A DNA stretch of 64,000 nucleotides. It comes from Adiantum capillus-veneris. Its lineage: Eukaryota > Streptophyta > Polypodiopsida > Polypodiales > Pteridaceae. This document shows positions 46,030 to 55,917 of this stretch, piece by piece (positions within the stretch are counted from its first letter, which is position 1; the number at the start of each line of letters is the position of its first letter). The translations under genes were made by a program, and so were the position numbers. Where the stretch lies: NCBI GenBank assembly GCA_014529385.2, contig CM043966.1:89060587-89124586 (forward strand), given 5' to 3'. A model generated the notes under the pieces. It worked only from the letters and a program-made list of their open reading frames with translations. It did not search any database and was not told where the DNA came from.

Positions 46030-47394
46030 TCAAACATTGCCCTTCATTACTTGATGTCCTTCCACCCCTCCTAGATGGCGTACTCCGAGACGACTGTGTG
46101 CATGGGTTGAACAATTGTGTCTATGCATAGCCGTGGTTGGCTCTACCATGCTTTGAAGATCAATGCAATTCAAACCACTATGTTGTGCAAGAGCTGGGTC
46201 TTGAGTAATTAACTCAAGGGTTTTTGATGTCGAGGCTTTTTTATGCTGTCTTCCAAAGAGAAAATCTTGTAGCTTGTGTGCTCTTTGTTTGATTGTACCA
46301 TCAGGATGCTTCAGCACGCTGATTGCCTGAGCTGTTGATAGCACCTTTGACTGTTGTCGAGCTTTTTCTTGCCATTGCTAGGTTGGTTTGCTTGGTGTGG
46401 ACTGGTGTGGTGGAGTCTTTTGAGACTTAACTCTCCATTGCTTGATTGTTTTTACAGTCTGTGGAGAAGATAAGTGCTCCTTTTTCTGCCAAATCCATTT
46501 CAAGTTAGGTTCCTTGCTCGGAGATGCTCGTTTCTATGTTTTGATCCTTGGAACCTTCTTTTGTTTTGTCGGTGATGTTTTGGGCACCCAGATTTGAATC
46601 GGCTTATCCTTAAGCTGTGCTTTTGGTACCCAAATTTGCCTGGCTCCTTGCATGCTACTTGTAGCCTTTGCTTGTCGAGAGGATGGAGAAGATTGATTAC
46701 TTCGTTGTTTGGTCTGCTGATTGCTTCCTTTCCATTCCTCCTTGCTTCGTGCAATTGGAACAATGAGTCGCCCACCTTTAGGTGATAGCTTGAGCTGATT
46801 TGTATCCTAATCTGGTACTACTTTGTATGTTCGCATCCAGGGAGTTCCAAGAATCATCGTCTCATTCATGTGTTCATCTGATAAGCATACAAACTGATGA
46901 GGACATGAACATCCATGTACTATCACGTTCAAGTTGACTACTCCCAATGTTGGGGTTGGGTTCTTGTTGTATCCTTTGATTGTCGCTATTCCTGCTGTCA
47001 AAAGCTGACTTGTTGCTTCCTTGTACGTGGAATAACTGACTGCATTTACTCTAGCTCCTGTGTCGACCAAATCATTTGTGCTATGATTGTTGAGCTGTAC
47101 TTTGATGCACAGGTACATTCCATCTAACCATTCATCATCTGTCAAAACTGCACCTTTAGGCAATTCCCATTGTCGGTCATCTATCTCCAGAGTGTTGATG
47201 GGAATCAATATCTCGTGATTCTTGAGAGCAGCTTTCCGTTTGAGTACCCAAAGCCAAGCTTGTTCTTGGGCTTCATCAATAACCTGATGTTGTTTAATCC
47301 TCCTTTGCTTGGCTCCATGCATTCTTTCTAGCAATTTATTGGTTAGCGGCAAATTGTATTTCTTTAAACGGTGTCCACTAATTTAATTAGCCAT
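46030..47394 (-). pseudogene. Element C second retropepsin-like domain fused downstream of integrase
   Basis: The integrase GPY/F domain ends GHRLKKYN and the same frame continues (one TAA upstream at about 47383) into a Gln/Lys-rich stretch and then a retropepsin-like fold in 46807-47352. The catalytic motif is LVDTGARVNAVSYSTYKEA (Asp at residue 97 of that stretch, codon 47062-47064) and the closing motif is MILGTPWMRTYK (about residues 166-177). After TAG 46807 a basic, Pro/Ser-rich tail (46500-46806) and a further stretch (46030-46344) continue. The canonical protease is separately present at 51296-51862. The role of a second aspartic protease is unknown. Confidence 0.72.
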
Positions 47395-47395
47395 T

Positions 47396-48190
47396 GGTTC
47401 ACCATCTAGGGTGGATAGCTTTACTGCTCCACTTGGAGATACATCTTCAATGATAAACGGTCCGTTTCCATTTTTCTTAAACTTGGTAATGTGTTGCTTA
47501 AGGGAATAGACTAAAACTAAGTCCCCTTTCTTGAAGGTTTTTGTTATCAGATGGGAATCAAAAAATCGTTTTTGTTTCCGCTTTTGTGCAAATGTGAGCT
47601 ACGGCCGTTAGCCTTTGCTCATCTAGCTTTTCTAAATCTTCAAGTCTTTCTAACAATTCATGTCCAGTCCACTCAAGATCCTTAGCTACCCTTAATGTCG
47701 GCAATAGAAATTCTATTGGCAGTATGGCATCAAGACCATAAATAAGGTTAAAGGGTATAGCATTTAAAGCTGTTTTGAATGAAACTCGATAAGCCCATAG
47801 AGCAGCATGGAAATTCATTTTCCACTCTATCCTTCCTGAACTAACCACTTTAGTCAGCACCGAGCTACGAATTTTGTTCGTATGTGCAGCTTGTCCGTTT
47901 GCTTGTGGGTGATAGGGAGCTAATTTGTTATAGATGACCATAAACACATTAATCAAATACTCGATTACCGCATTGAGAAAATGAGTTCCCCGATCACTGA
48001 CAATTTCTATTGGCAGTCCATATCTCGTGAATACATACTCGTATAAGAATGCGATAGTGGTTCCGGCATCATTCTTTTGAGTTGCTTTAGCCTCAGCCCA
48101 CTTGGTTAAATAGTCCATAGCTACAATGATATCTTGTGGGTTCTATAATAAGCAGGTGGCTGTATCGGCCCAACAAAATCTATACCCCAC
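47396..48190 (-). pseudogene. Element C integrase core and GPY/F domain
   Basis: The core has WGIDFVGPI (first Asp, about 48165-48190), a frame break near 48120, MDYLTKWAEAKATQKN, EIVSDRGTHF (second Asp) and HPQANGQAAHTNK. The catalytic Glu of the usual GQAEVTNK is Ala, so the copy is catalytically dead. Then come HAALWAYRVSFKTALNAIPF, YGLDAILPIEFLLPTLRVA and, after TGA at 47558, a GPY/F domain with NGPFIIEDVSPSGAVKLSTL (47400-47560). Integrase inserts the cDNA. Confidence 0.85.
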
Positions 48191-48840
48191 TTTGTGAAAG
48201 CTCTAGCCCCCATCATTGGTCTTAAGGGCATGCTATCTACACGTGTTGGCATTTTTGTTTTTGACAAGCATCACACCTTCAAACATATTCTTTGGCATCT
48301 GCAAAAAGTGTTGGCCACCATATACCTGCCATCAAGATTTCTCTTGTGGTGGTCTCACAAGAAAAGTGACCTCCAGCATGTGCTTGTTCTATAATCGAAA
48401 TATACCCGTCTTTATTTGCACGAAGACGCAAATGTTGATCTTTACCTCTCCGATACAATTGGTTCCCAATAAGAGCATAGTCTCTTGCTTCATTTTCAAT
48501 TACTCTTTGACGGTGTTTACTCATATCCTCAGGAAATGTTCGGCTTGATAAGTAAGTAACCAGATAGTTACTCCACTTAGGAACAGGTGACATTTGGAAC
48601 AATGTTACATGAGGTATGGGTGTTTGTTTTTGACATTGAGGACAATCCTTTACAAAAGATCGAACATACTCCTCATAGTCGGCCAAAATACTCCAAGTCT
48701 CAAGATTCTTTGCATAGTTTGGTTTTTTGCAAAGTGAAGTCCTACTATGGTAATATGTGCTTGACTTAGGTACTGGTTTTTCTCCTCAAGATTAATGCAT
48801 AAGAGCAATATTCCATCTCAATTTCTTTTGTATAGCCTAC
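48191..48840 (-). pseudogene. Element C: two tandem H2C2 zinc-binding modules
   Basis: After RNase H the minus strand encodes one H2C2 module (about 48610-48840; SILADYEEYVRSFVKDCPQC at its end) and, following a spacer with PKWSNYLVTYLSSRTFPEDM, a second one (about 48260-48500) with LYRRGKDQHLRL, HAGGHFSCETTTREIL, WWPTLFADAKEYV and CDACQK. Both have the His pair and CxxC layout of integrase N-terminal zinc modules. The first His region of module one is damaged by frame breaks near 48690. Element A shows the same doubling, so it predates the split of the two subfamilies. Confidence 0.75.
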
Positions 48841-49440
48841 CAGCTAGTAATTGATACATAGCCGATTGCTCGATTAATCCGATTGTAATAGGAAGTGGCA
48901 TTTGTGAATCCACTTGAGCTATTGTCATCAATGATACCATGTTCTCCGACCATCAAGGTATCATTTCCACGGAGAACAAATAGGCATCTGGTAGATCATC
49001 GTCTACCCCTTTAGGTGATTCTCCAGAAACAATCCTTGACAAATGATCTGCTCTTTGATGTGTAGTGCCCTTTTACAACCACAGTGAAATCAAATTCCAA
49101 AAGAATGATGAACCATCTCACTATTCTTCCTGTGCTACATGGCTTGTTGACCAAATACAACAAAGCTTGGTGGTCTACAAAGAACACAAACTTATTGGCT
49201 AATAGGTAATGTCTATACTTTTTAACGACATAGATCATTCATAAACCTTCTCTTTCAGTGGTAGTGCATAAGAAATAGGAAAGCTAATTTTCCTGTCTCC
49301 TGGTTGAGCTAGTATACAACCTATGGCAAAATTGAAAGCATCTACATATGTGGAATACCTTATTCCAATATGGTGCTTTCAATATCGGAGATGAGGTGAG
49401 AGCTTGCTTAAACTTCATGAAGGATTCTTTACATGCCTCG
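48841..49440 (-). pseudogene. Element C RNase H
   Basis: 49011-49238 has MIYVVKKYRHYLLANKFVFF, VDHQALLYLVNKP and GRIVRWFIILLEFDFTVVV, the C-terminal half of Ty3-type RNase H and its tail. The N-terminal half (49240-49440) is out of frame and includes a small deletion near 49262 compared with 535-942. Matches the fragment at 1-1206. Confidence 0.78.
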
Positions 49441-49446
49441 GTCCAT

Positions 49447-50400
49447 TCAAAGTATGTAAATCAAGCTGTACATGGGTTTTGCAATTATAGCGTACATGTA
49501 AATGAACCGTCTGTAATATCCACAATGCCCCGTGAAGGCTTGAACCCCCTTGACTGTTGTTGGTCTAGGCAAATCAACAATAATATGAATCTTATCCAAG
49601 TTAGTCGCTATGCCATTTTTAGACACTATATGTTTAAGAATTTTTCCTCGTCTACCCATGAATGTGCACTTTTCAGGATTTAGGCAAATCCTATAAAGTC
49701 TACATTTTTTGAATACCTTTTTGAGGCGTTCAAAATTATCAGCTTTGATTAATGAATGTACACATAGATCATCCATATATACTTCCAAAAATTTCCTTAG
49801 ATATTCTTTAAAAGCATGGCTCATCAATCTTTGAAAGGTGGCTGGAGCATTAGTTAACCCAAAAGGCATAACCCGATAGGCAAAGATACTCCATTCTGTT
49901 GCAAAAGCAGTTTTATGCTGATCTTTTGGGTCAACCAAAAGTTGATTGTATCCCAAAAATCCATCATCTAAGAAACTGTAAGATTCTTTTCCTGCAACTC
50001 ATTCTAAAACATGCTCAATGATTGGAAGAGGAAAATTGTCTCTAATGGTAGCTGCATTCACTTTTTTGAGATTGACACACACTCGTAGTTTTCCATTCTT
50101 CTTGGGTACTACCACAATTGGAGACACCCAATCTGTGTGTTCAATTTCGTAAATGAATGCGGCTTCCTTTAGTTTCTCAATCTCTTCCTTGATTTTCCTG
50201 GCAAATGTTTCATTATATGTGTATGGCCTTTGTCTACTTGGTTTCGCATCATCTCTCATGGGTATGGTATGTTGACAAATTTCTAGATAAACACCCTTGA
50301 GATCCTTGTAAGGCCAAGCAAAGATATCTCAGTATTCTTTTAGCAAGCTTAGCAAAAGCTCTTCTTGTTCCTCTCTTAGGTCGTTTGCAATGTAGGAAAC
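49447..50400 (-). pseudogene. Element C reverse transcriptase
   Basis: 49999-50259 has HTIP-flanking RDDAKPSRQRPYTYNETF and VSPIVVVPKKNGKLRVCVN, then 49447-49956 has FGLTNAPATFQRLM, the catalytic YMDD (in LEVYMDDLCVHS), LNPEKCTFMGRRGKIL and GVQAFTGHCGYYRRFI. The catalytic Asp pair is intact. A break at 49956-49999 falls between the two. Nearly the same protein as element A RT. Confidence 0.88.
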
Positions 50401-51290
50401 AAGCCTAGGTTCATCCCTTGGTTCAGCCAAGTCTATCTTTTTCGAGTTCTTGGGCCCTTCGTAGGACTCACCTTGTTTCCATAATTGCCTAACAAGTTGT
50501 TTGACTATGATTTTTCGATCTTGGAGAGTATACTTTTTGTAATGGGAGGAACACTCATTACATCCTTACCATCCTCTTCCGTGGTTTCCATTTCGGTCGT
50601 CTATATCTCCTTTAGAGCTTTTTTCAACTCTTGATATTTCTTTTTCCGCTCAACTCGTGTCATGAATGGCTCCTTGTCCTGTTTGTTAAGCTTTGCTTGA
50701 GTATCCTTCCTTGTTTTTCTCGATGTTTTTGACATTTTTGGATATTATGTTTGAAGGATATCTACCAGTGATTTTGTCCTTGACACAATCATGTGCCTCT
50801 ATCTGCATCAGGAATTGTGTTCTACTAGAGACTGATGGCGTAGGTCGTGTTTTCAGTTTCTGGCGTCTCTTTTTCGTCTATACCATTTTTGTCTGCTTGT
50901 TTCTGGTTAGAAAAGTCAAAAAACTTTTCCTCCCCTACTTTCAAGAGTAGCTTAGCTCTCACATGTTCTTTTTCAGACCCCGAATCTTGTGAGGTACCTG
51001 AGTGTTCATCTAACTCATCTGTTGCATCGTAGTAGATTTCTGAAAAGACTTGTTGAGCTTTCATCAAGTCCTTGGGTTCCTCATTTTCATCTTCAATGTT
51101 GAGGGTTGAAATCATTTGGATGGGAATTATGTCGTAGCCATCCTCATTGCAAAATTGAGTAGGCATAGACGTATTCACACATACAGCCATTGTTGCTAAA
51201 ATTTGAGTCCACTCAAATGGCTCAAACAAATACTCTGGAAAGGGTTCAGGTACATAGGCTTCGTTGGTGCAATCCCTTTCTAGAATACAT
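50401..51290 (-). pseudogene. Element C protease-RT linker
   Basis: An acidic linker. 50825-51229 begins MFEPFEWTQILATMAVCVN, matching MFEPFGWQQILATLDVCVN of element A, and has IIPIQMI and long Glu/Asp/Lys-rich stretches. No enzymatic domain is seen. Confidence 0.65.
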
Positions 51291-51295
51291 TCTTC

Positions 51296-51862
51296 TCATT
51301 TTAAACTCCCATTTTCTGAAGCTCCACACATCCAAATAGGAGTGTCTTTGTTTAACCAGGATGGAAGCTTAGTTTCAGCCGAAGAGATTGAATCAAACTC
51401 TTGTATGGGTGTTTTCAAGACATCTCTATAAGTGTGATCTTTTATATTTACCCTTGTTATAGATCCCACTTGCTTCAAGTACAGATAATTGTTTCCCCAA
51501 TCTTGGATAAGTTGTACCTGTCGCATGAAAGGTCTTCCCAATATGATTTCATAATTGAGTTTTTTTCCAAAGCCTACTATGGCAAAAGTGTGTTCATATT
51601 CAATCCCACAGGAATTGACTATCACTTTTTCAAGCAGCCCTTATGGTCTCTCAATGTGTCCATCAGCCAATTGCAATTTCATTTGAGTTTGTCTAATGGC
51701 TGGTTGTCCCCAGGATTCCCATACTACTTTCGTGGCTATGGCTATGCCTGTCCCACTATCCAGTATTGCCATGGTTTCAATGTCATTATATTTCAGTGAA
51801 AGGGTGGTGTTTCCTTCTTCCCTTCGTAATATTCTCTGACTTTGTCCATTAGAACAGATCAA
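51296..51862 (-). pseudogene. Element C canonical retropepsin
   Basis: Catalytic motif AILDSGTGIAIATKVVWESW (DSGT, about 51735-51775) and closing motif EIILGRPFMRQVQLIQDWG (about 51490-51545), in two frames broken near 51640. It lies between gag and RT as expected and matches the element A protease. Confidence 0.85.
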
Positions 51863-53445
51863 ATCTCTTTGTTGTCCATTTCGTGTTTCAATTTACCCAA
51901 ATTTTTTGAGATTAGCTCAGTTATCCCCACCTTCTCTAGGGTTTTCTGTAGATCATTCTATAAATATGGTCTAAGTTTTAATAGTTCACCCAAGGTAAGA
52001 GTGCATTGGATGGGTGTAGACATGATTGAATGAATGTTGTCTACTTCTAGGGTCTGTTCAACTCTTTTTACTTGAGTGGTCTTACACACTATGGATTCAT
52101 TTTCGCTATCTCCCAAGTAAGAGGGTAATGTTTTCAAGGTCAATGGTTTTGACATTCTTGAAGCTTCAGATCCGCAATCCCCGTACAAGGGTCGTACATC
52201 CATGTTCATATCAGAAGGTAGGTTGTCCAACCAAACTTCCTCTATAGGAGCTGGCTTTAAAGTTAGGCTCCAATCATTGATCTCTCTAACTTTTTTCCAT
52301 AAGTGTCCTGGCCAGTCTTCCTCTATGAAAGGAATTCCGTCTAAGGCATTTTCGTTGTCCGGCACTATAAGTTTTGGTTCTTTTGTTTCAAGGTGAGGTT
52401 CTACCACCACATTAGATTTTCCTTTAGTGTCCCTTACCACAAGCTCCTCAACTTTTGCGATACTTTCAAGCTTGGGTTTTTGTTTTTCCAGCATTTCTTG
52501 TGTGATTCTTACCAAATTTTGATAAGCTTCCAGCTTACCTGCTTCCATGTCTGGAGAAGGATAGTTTTTCCATTTGTTTTCCATGTTTTTGCATGCTTTA
52601 AGTCTCGCTTGATAAGCTTCCAAGGCTGCATTAATAGGCTCAAAATTTTTATCAACCAAAATGGATCCTCCAGATTTCACAATTGTTTCCTTGATTTCAC
52701 TTCCAATTTCTTTCACATTTTCTTGAAATAGCTTTTTTGCTTTCTCCTCGATTTCAGTCCATTGTTTTTGTTTTCTCATCTCATATCTTTTGCTTCTGCT
52801 TCTTTTGATCCTTTGAGAGGAAACTTTCATATTTTTTGAATCATCAGAGGAGTTGTGTTTCTTTTTCTTCGCCTGGGCTCTAGTGACTACCTTGATTGGA
52901 ACAATCGGTTCACTCTCAAATGAGCTACTAGGTATCACTTGGACTACGTTTACTATTGTTTTACCCTCGTTTGAAGGATTTTTAGGACAATCTTCTGGAA
53001 AGTGTCCTCCCTTTTTGCAACATTGTATGCAATAGGCTTCAACTGGCTTGAGGTTTTTGTCAGGCTCTGGACATTCATTTTTCCAATGATCATCTGCACC
53101 ACAGTTGTGACAGTTTCCCGTTCTTGGCTTAATCATGGGTCTTACCATGGGAGGTCTAACACCTTGATTAGCTACATGATACATTGGTGCGATCTCTGGT
53201 GAAGCATAAGTCATGGGTTCTTCCATTGGCGGTGGATGTGAATTATACCAATCTCCTTCTACCATTACTGTGGATGGACTAGGCTCCGCATAGGGTGTAA
53301 CAGGCACTAATGCTTGTTCATCTATGACTCCTTCGGAGTGCATGTACTTTACAGGCATTGGATTATGTCTTGGATACAGAGGTTGCTGACCCAACACATG
53401 TTGAGGTCTTTCCATAACCATCGGTGGTCTTTGAGCTTGGGCCAT
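51863..53445 (-). pseudogene. Element C gag C-terminal region with two zinc knuckles
   Basis: A long open stretch of about 495 codons (51958-53445), the best preserved ORF of the element. The N-terminal part is Pro/Met-rich. Two knuckles follow: CHNCGADDHWKNEC (C-X2-C-X4-H-X4-C) and CIQCCKKGGHFPEDC. Then a basic segment (about residues 195-245), SGGSILVDKNFEPI, and TLPSYLGDSE before the protease. It corresponds to Gag nucleocapsid plus a long linker and would bind element RNA. Confidence 0.78.
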
Positions 53446-53795
53446 ATTACGCTAATATCTATACATGGGTTGTCCTTGTGGCCTCATAGGCACGTACTGA
53501 ACATTCCCATCATACTTTAGATGGAAGTAGCACTCGTGGGTCTCATGGTTGGTCCATTACCCTCAATTGCACACCATTTTTGTGGCCTAATTGGTTGTCC
53601 CTGTTGAGGTATCCCTTGACCTGGTCCCCTCATAGGTGCTTTTTACATGTTGTTCATCATGTCGTTCATCCTTTTGAGCATATCTTCTATGGCTGAAAGT
53701 GGTGCTGCAGTAGCCGTTCCCACTTGTGATGGTTTAGTGGATGTTGTTTTCTCGCTTTGGTTATCTTTAGGGACATCTTCTTCATTGGAAATATC
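53446..53795 (-). pseudogene. Element C gag segment downstream of the solo-LTR insertion
   Basis: Gag resumes after the insertion with ISNEEDVPKDNQSEKTTS and IEDMLKRMNDMMNNM, matching the position of a Ser/Thr-rich segment ending VIKEVIRRMNQ in element A. Stops occur in 53446-53640. Confidence 0.6.
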
Positions 53796-54038
53796 TGTGC
53801 GCTCCTTGCCGCACTGTCGAAGCAAGGGACTTGCCGATACACCGTGTGCGAGCCACAAATGGCTCCAAGCACACAACAAGCCTAAACTAGCAAGCTCAAG
53901 AGAGCAAAGGGTGTGTCACTCGCCGCTCTACACTCGCCTTCGTGGTGGATTCCTCGCCGCGATGAAGAAGAAGCTGCAGTCGTGCCGCGCTCAACCGCTT
54001 CGCCGCCGTCGTGCCTTCGTAATGCTCGATCGCACACA

Positions 54039-54114
<76 letters not shown>

Positions 54115-54428
54115 TACACACACACAAGGAGGTGAAGAAGAAGAAGATGGAGATGGAGATGAAGCAAGAGCACTCTTCTATTGCACAAATGAGAGAATGA
54201 GTGAATTTTAGGTTTAGTTGGCTTTTATATGAGCTCACCCCATTCACACTTGGGCGCCCATGCTTAGCCAACTAATCCCTTGAATGTCCCAGTTAGAGTG
54301 CGCCTCTCATCGGCGATCACTCTTACCCTTTTCCTATTGGTCCGACAAGCCCGGTACCTGACTCTACCAAATACATAATACATGTCCGTCGTAGGTGATA
54401 GGATGTCCGTGAGCCGTGAGGGTTAACA
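53796..54428 (-). mobile_element. Solo LTR inserted in element C gag
   Basis: A 633-bp insertion with TG...CA ends (minus strand TGTTAACCC ... GCGCACA), flanked by ATATC on both sides (53791-53795 and 54429-54433). It contains a TATA box (minus ATATAAAAGC, 54221-54230) about 200 bp from its start, and a (GA/CT)n tract of about 64 bp (54047-54111). Another copy begins at 63639. A single LTR with intact target duplication is what LTR-LTR recombination leaves behind. Confidence 0.88.
54221..54230 (-). promoter_or_regulatory. TATA box of the solo LTR
   Basis: ATATAAAAGC on the minus strand; conserved in the second copy (63834-63842, CTATAAAAG). Confidence 0.65.
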
Positions 54429-55000
54429 ATATCACAATTGTCTCCTAAGTCAATAGCATCTGACACACACTCTTGTAGGGTTGTATTCTTCTTTCTATAG
54501 AGTATAGCATGAAGTTCTTTGTTTAGCAGTCCCTCTAGAAACAAAGATACGAGTCGTTCTTTTGCATGTATCTCTAGCCCTGGGCATATAGCAATGTATT
54601 GTTTCCTTCGACTTACACAATCCCTAACAGACTCACCATGTTTCTGTTTAAGCTATAGATTTGAGCTACCGTATTATGTTTGATCCTGGTTTTGGAACAA
54701 GCAGCTACAAATCATTGAGCTCATGTGTTCAAGTCCATGATTGACCTTGGTGGAATGTTTTGGAACCATGTCAATGCTTTTTCTTCTAATGTCATTCCAA
54801 ACCCCTCGAATTGAGTATGAAAATCGAATATACGTTCTGCTCTTAGCACTTGCTTAAAGCTTGCTAAGTGGTCGTATGGATCCCCTGATCCACTGTATTT
54901 TCTAACCCATTTCTGAAAATCAGCTGGTTTGATGTGTCTGTTTGATTCAACTCCCGGTCTCCTGACAGTTGGTCCTGTTCCGAGTCCTTCAAACTAGTCT
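54429..55000 (-). pseudogene. Element C gag core
   Basis: The minus strand reads GDPYDHLASFKQVLRAERIF, HTQFEGFGMTLEEKALTWF and, at 54323-54544, FLEGLLNKELHAILYRKKN and DAIDLGDNCDI, where the solo LTR interrupts. Matches the element A gag core at 6450-7562. Stops are present at about 54700 and 54600. Confidence 0.72.
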
Positions 55001-55917
55001 GTTGGAAATAGTGACTCATGTAGCCCTGGACTGGCTTTAGTGTCACCCGGTTTTCTTCGTGATGAGGTGGTTTTTGGTTTCTTAACGTTACTCTCAGATG
55101 ATCTCTCACGATGTTCATCTCTTGGAATTGTTTTTGGTCCTTGTCCCAATATCCAATCCCTTATGGAATACCCTTGGTATTTGGTTTGTTCTACCTCCTC
55201 AGGATTCATCATAACAAAATTGTTGTTATAACAATCCCTAAACAGGTAGATTGGTAGATCTGTTGATCTCTTATCTTTGATCTTGAAGATGTAGATGATC
55301 TTCATGGCCGTTAGTTGTCTTGATTTGGCATGCGAAGTCCACAAAAGATCTTTTACGTTTCTATCCTCCCAACAATAGACTCCGATCCTAGGATTATCCG
55401 TACTAAGCTGTTTCAAAGGCTTCAAATCTACTTGATCGTATCCCTCAAATTCTAAAGTTGGTGGTCCTTCTTTTGCTGACATATCTGGGATTATGGTGTT
55501 TACTTCTAACCCCCATTTTTCTATCACGTCAGGGTTTTCGACTTGTACATACTGAGTTCCATTTCTGTCCATGTACATTTTTCCTTGTTTGTTTGTCCTA
55601 ATATCTTCTTCGAACTCAATACCATGGTCATCAATGTGAATAGCATACTCTTCGTTAGGATCCAGGTAAACGTGAGCTCCATGGCGATTAGTCTTATGAA
55701 AAGAGCGTATATGCTTATAACGCATTATCGTTCCGGTTTTTGAGTGAGTCAAGTAAGAAGACATTTCAGATGTTGAATCTGAAAAAGTGTCTGAGACTTC
55801 TTCAAGAATAGTGTGCAAGGAATTGCCTTGATTCACGCTTTCTTTGGTGAATACTCTATTGGAGGTTTCTTCGATTATGCCTTGATTTTCTAGTACATGA
55901 CCAGATCTAAGGTTCAT
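55001..55917 (-). pseudogene. Element C N-terminal ORF before gag core (starts MNLRSG)
   Basis: An open stretch of 307 codons from ATG 55917 to TAG just below 55000. It begins MNLRSGHVLENQG, is Ser/Glu-rich, then has YAIHIDDHGIEFEEDI, NPDVIEKWGLEV and, near the C-terminus, a Lys/Arg/Ser-rich segment. The start and several blocks are shared with element A (8610). The stop is TAG where the frame would continue into gag core, so this is probably the N-terminus of one long Gag. No known domain. Confidence 0.68.
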
